52,831 nt of DNA from Aurantibacter sp034110465 (GTDB taxonomy: Bacteria; Bacteroidota; Bacteroidia; Flavobacteriales; Flavobacteriaceae), in NCBI GenBank assembly GCA_034110465.1, contig JAWUZD010000016.1, positions 1 to 52,831 of the forward strand, read 5' to 3'. Of the stretch, positions 50,475 to 52,831 are shown in pieces. A program made the position numbers and the translations under genes. The notes below the pieces were generated by a model. The model searched no databases. It saw only the letters and a list, made by a program, of their open reading frames with translations, and was not told where the DNA came from. Every line of letters begins with the position of its first letter. The stretch's first letter is position 1.

Positions 50475-52442
50475 ATGAAAAAAATAATTGTATTTCTCTT
50501 TTTGGTTAGTGCTCAATTTATGTTTGCACAAAGACTTGAAAAAAAGATAGAAGGTAGACCTGCTATTAATAAATTTAATTCTCCAACCGATTCTGTAAAA
50601 AGGAAATCTAAGAGTTCTTCTAGTAAAATTGAAAAGAAGCAAGAAGCTAAAATTACAGATTATTTAATAATTTCTCACGTATCAGACACTACTTTCGTGG
50701 ATACGACTTTAACTGTTGCAAAAGATTACAAGTACAACTACTTACGAAAAGATAACTTTGAGCTTCAGCAGTTTTCGAATTTAGGACAAACCTATAATAC
50801 TTTGGGTTACGACTTTTCTTCAACCAGATTAATGCCTGAGTTTGGAGCAAGAAGTAAGCATTTTAATTATATGGAAGTGGAAGATGTTAATTATTACCAC
50901 GTTCCAACACCATTATCTGAGATGTTCTATAAGTCAGCTTTTAAGCAAGGACAATTGTTAGATGCTTTTTTTACGACTAATACGTCTAAGCAATTTAATA
51001 TATCTGTAGCTTATAAAGGATTACGATCTTTAGGGACTTATCAGCATATTTTAACAAGTACAGGTAATTTTAGAACTACAGCAAGTTATCAATCTAAAAA
51101 TAAACGATACGTAGCAAACGCACATTTTTTGTCTCAAGATATTTTAAATCAGGAAAATGGTGGATTAACAGACGGAAGTTTAGAATTCTTTCAATCTGGT
51201 GATAAAGATTTTATAGACAGAGGTGTTTTAGAGGTTAATTTTCAAGATGCAGAAGGAGTTTTAAAAGGAAAACGAACCTATTTGAATCATTATTATCAGT
51301 TAATTAAAAAACAGGATAGTGCATCTTACAATAATGTTTCTGTTGGACATATTTTTAAATTAAATGATAAGAATTACAGGTTTACACAATCTTCTCAAAA
51401 TGATTTTTTTGGAGATGCGAGCTATACTAGTAATCTAATAGACTTTGTTAAACTTGAAGAACTGTATAATGAAGCTAATGTTACTTATAGTAATAACATT
51501 ATTGGATCTTTAAAATTACATGCAGCACATACTAATTACAACTATGGATATGATAAAATTATAGTGCAACAAAATCAAACTATAACCAATAGACTTAAAG
51601 GTGATGTGTTTTCGGTAGGAGGAAAGTACAATAAGCGTATTAAAGGATTTGATTTTCAAGCTGAAGCAGGCGCAAATGTGTCGGGAGATTTTAGTGGTAA
51701 TTATCTCTTAGTAAAAGCCAATTATAAATTAAACGACGATATTCTCCTAAAAGCAACAATAAATAATAATACAGTTGCACCAAACTATAATGCACAGTTA
51801 TACCAAAGTAGTTATACAAATTACAATTGGGAAAATAAGTTTAATACTATAAAAACTCAACAAATAGATGCGGAAGTGGTTTCTAAAAAGTGGGTAAATG
51901 TTAAGTTGCAAGCTTCTACAATAAATGATTATGTATATTTTATGAAAAATACAACGTCAGAACAAATAGAGTCATTTCAAAACGATAAGAGTATATCTTA
52001 TTTAAAACTAAATATTAATAAGGATATTAAGTATAGGCATTTTGGATTAGAAGCCACAGTGCAATATCAAAAAGTAAGTGATGATAATGAAGTTTTTAAT
52101 GTTCCAGAACTTATAACAAGAAGTACATTGTATTATGAGAATTTTGCATTTAAGAAAGCATTGTTCTTTCAGACAGGATTTACAGTTAATTATTTCACTA
52201 AATACCATATGAATGATTACAATCCTCTGCTATCTGAGTTTTATGTTCAAAGAGATTTAGAGATAGGAGGTTTTCCTAAAATAGACTTCTTTATTAACGC
52301 TAAGCTAAGGCAAGCTCGAATATATTTAAAAGCAGAGCATTTCAATGCAGCTTTTACTGGGAGAGATTATTTGACAGCACCGAATTATCCATTTAGAGAT
52401 TTTACTATCCGTTTTGGGTTGGTGTGGAATTTCTTTATGTAG
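50475..52442 (+). CDS. Putative outer-membrane porin (Porin_10-like)
   Basis: A 655-residue protein from ATG 50475 (MKKIIVFLFLVSAQFMFAQ), which gives a clean Sec signal ending at Gln19; a TTG eight codons upstream is not credible. A basic linker (about 20-65) is followed by many amphipathic beta strands with alternating aromatic residues, and it ends TIRFGLVWNFFM with a terminal aromatic pair as expected of an outer-membrane barrel. The pattern is that of Bacteroidota putative porins; the solute is unknown. Divergent from rnhB. Confidence 0.85.
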   Translation: MKKIIVFLFLVSAQFMFAQRLEKKIEGRPAINKFNSPTDSVKRKSKSSSSKIEKKQEAKITDYLIISHVSDTTFVDTTLTVAKDYKYNYLRKDNFELQQFSNLGQTYNTLGYDFSSTRLMPEFGARSKHFNYMEVEDVNYYHVPTPLSEMFYKSAFKQGQLLDAFFTTNTSKQFNISVAYKGLRSLGTYQHILTSTGNFRTTASYQSKNKRYVANAHFLSQDILNQENGGLTDGSLEFFQSGDKDFIDRGVLEVNFQDAEGVLKGKRTYLNHYYQLIKKQDSASYNNVSVGHIFKLNDKNYRFTQSSQNDFFGDASYTSNLIDFVKLEELYNEANVTYSNNIIGSLKLHAAHTNYNYGYDKIIVQQNQTITNRLKGDVFSVGGKYNKRIKGFDFQAEAGANVSGDFSGNYLLVKANYKLNDDILLKATINNNTVAPNYNAQLYQSSYTNYNWENKFNTIKTQQIDAEVVSKKWVNVKLQASTINDYVYFMKNTTSEQIESFQNDKSISYLKLNINKDIKYRHFGLEATVQYQKVSDDNEVFNVPELITRSTLYYENFAFKKALFFQTGFTVNYFTKYHMNDYNPLLSEFYVQRDLEIGGFPKIDFFINAKLRQARIYLKAEHFNAAFTGRDYLTAPNYPFRDFTIRFGLVWNFFM

Positions 52443-52732
52443 TATAGTTGATTGCCTTATAAATCACGCCGTATATAATGTATTTCTTTATTATGACTTG
52501 TTTTTGTTATAGGTTTAATAATAATTTTTCATATCTCATTTAGTCATTAGACACTAATTAGGAATTCTTTCTTTAGGATTGATTTCTTAGGAAGGTGAGT
52601 TAAATTTCTCTAATAATTAAAAGTTAACAACTATTTTAAATTTACTGTATCAAAAAGGGTAAGCTATGTACTTGTATTCAAGAGTATTAGGTATAGTGTT
52701 TAAAAATAATTAAAAAAAGATTCAGAAAAGGG
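52443..52732. other. Gene-free intergenic stretch upstream of the RNA promoter
   Basis: No open frame of gene quality, repeat or hairpin terminator was seen in this AT-rich stretch between the porin gene and the promoter at 52733. Confidence 0.6.
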
Positions 52733-52762
52733 TTGTTAGTTTGAAAAAGGGTTGTAAATTTG
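52733..52762 (+). promoter_or_regulatory. Strong promoter, probably of an rRNA operon beyond the window (TTG-N19-TAAATTTG)
   Basis: TTG at 52733-52735 and TAAATTTG at 52755-52762 are 19 bases apart, and the box is followed by CACCCC as at many flavobacterial stable-RNA promoters. The motif AAAAGGGTTGT occurs twice (from 52726 and, as AAAAAGGGTTGT, from 52744). Downstream there is no start codon with a good frame, but a small hairpin (AAACAC/GTGTTT, 52770-52788) and a boxA-like GTTCTTGA near 52795, which suit an rRNA leader. Confidence 0.55.
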
Positions 52763-52831
52763 CACCCCGAAACACATTATAAGTGTTTTGAAAAGTTCTT
52801 GAGAGTGTTGTAGTTATTGGATTAGATGCTA

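Noticed and set aside
1..52831. CRISPR arrays, tRNA genes, integrases, transposases and phage genes
   Set aside because: Looked for by eye on both strands; no regularly spaced repeats, cloverleaf-like segments or mobile-element proteins were found.

Overview
The window is typical of a marine-type member of Bacteroidota, family Flavobacteriaceae. It is AT-rich, has almost no Shine-Dalgarno sites, and several genes are preceded by the Bacteroidota -7 box TAnnTTTG. Other family markers are a type IX secretion C-terminal domain, many SPII lipoproteins, FISUMP, a TPR-winged-helix regulator, a PafA-type phosphatase and a Porin_10-type protein. Species cannot be fixed from the sequence alone. No tRNA, complete rRNA, transposase, phage gene or CRISPR array was seen.

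Layout. 1-5.5 kb: end of a secreted type IX cargo protein, then M28 peptidase-SDR-thioredoxin-like genes, the citrulline hydrolase ctlX and argS. 5.5-10 kb (minus strand): DJ-1/PfpI protein, Crp/Fnr regulator, CIA30 protein, and an FAD oxidoreductase with a Gph-like phosphatase. 10-16.5 kb: SprT-like protein, manC, DUF389 membrane protein, an MlaEF-type lipid ABC pair and a PafA-type alkaline phosphatase. 16.6-21.4 kb (minus): phospholipid and proteostasis cluster rsfS-ftsH-LUD-cdsA-psd-ACBP. 21.5-24 kb: birA, SRPBCC protein, pyrE, NUDIX. 24-27.1 kb: two lipoproteins and a TPR regulator.

27.4-35.2 kb holds a complete two-gene DAB inorganic-carbon uptake system (dabB-dabA), divergent from the TPR regulator across a 259-bp region with a perfect 14-bp inverted repeat. 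A VF530 protein, an M14 peptidase and a SulP anion transporter with a near-ideal promoter follow. 35.3-41 kb is a cell-envelope housekeeping block (coaD, zinc-ribbon protein, ddl, PASTA protein, RluD-type synthase). A formylglycine-generating enzyme (FGE) lipoprotein gene sits inside it, and a 17-bp sequence is repeated exactly on both of its sides. 41.1-46.3 kb: yaaA, a decayed DNA-glycosylase gene, then a YHYH lipoprotein and a type I sulfatase flanked by two paralogous small membrane-protein genes that share an identical 38-bp start region. The sulfatase carries the CxPxR motif that the FGE would modify. 46.3-52.4 kb: nucleoid-associated protein, a large lipoprotein, rnhB and a porin. The last 100 bases look like a strong stable-RNA promoter and leader, probably of an rRNA operon beyond the window.

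Most noteworthy are the FGE gene between 17-bp direct repeats together with the nearby sulfatase, the duplicated small-membrane-protein genes around the YHYH/sulfatase pair, the dab operon with its candidate operator and regulator, two freshly broken genes (a GNAT acetyltransferase and a UDG-like glycosylase), and an intergenic region with degenerate tandem repeats of 10-nt and 7-nt period. All functions are inferred from motifs recalled from family knowledge; no database search was possible.
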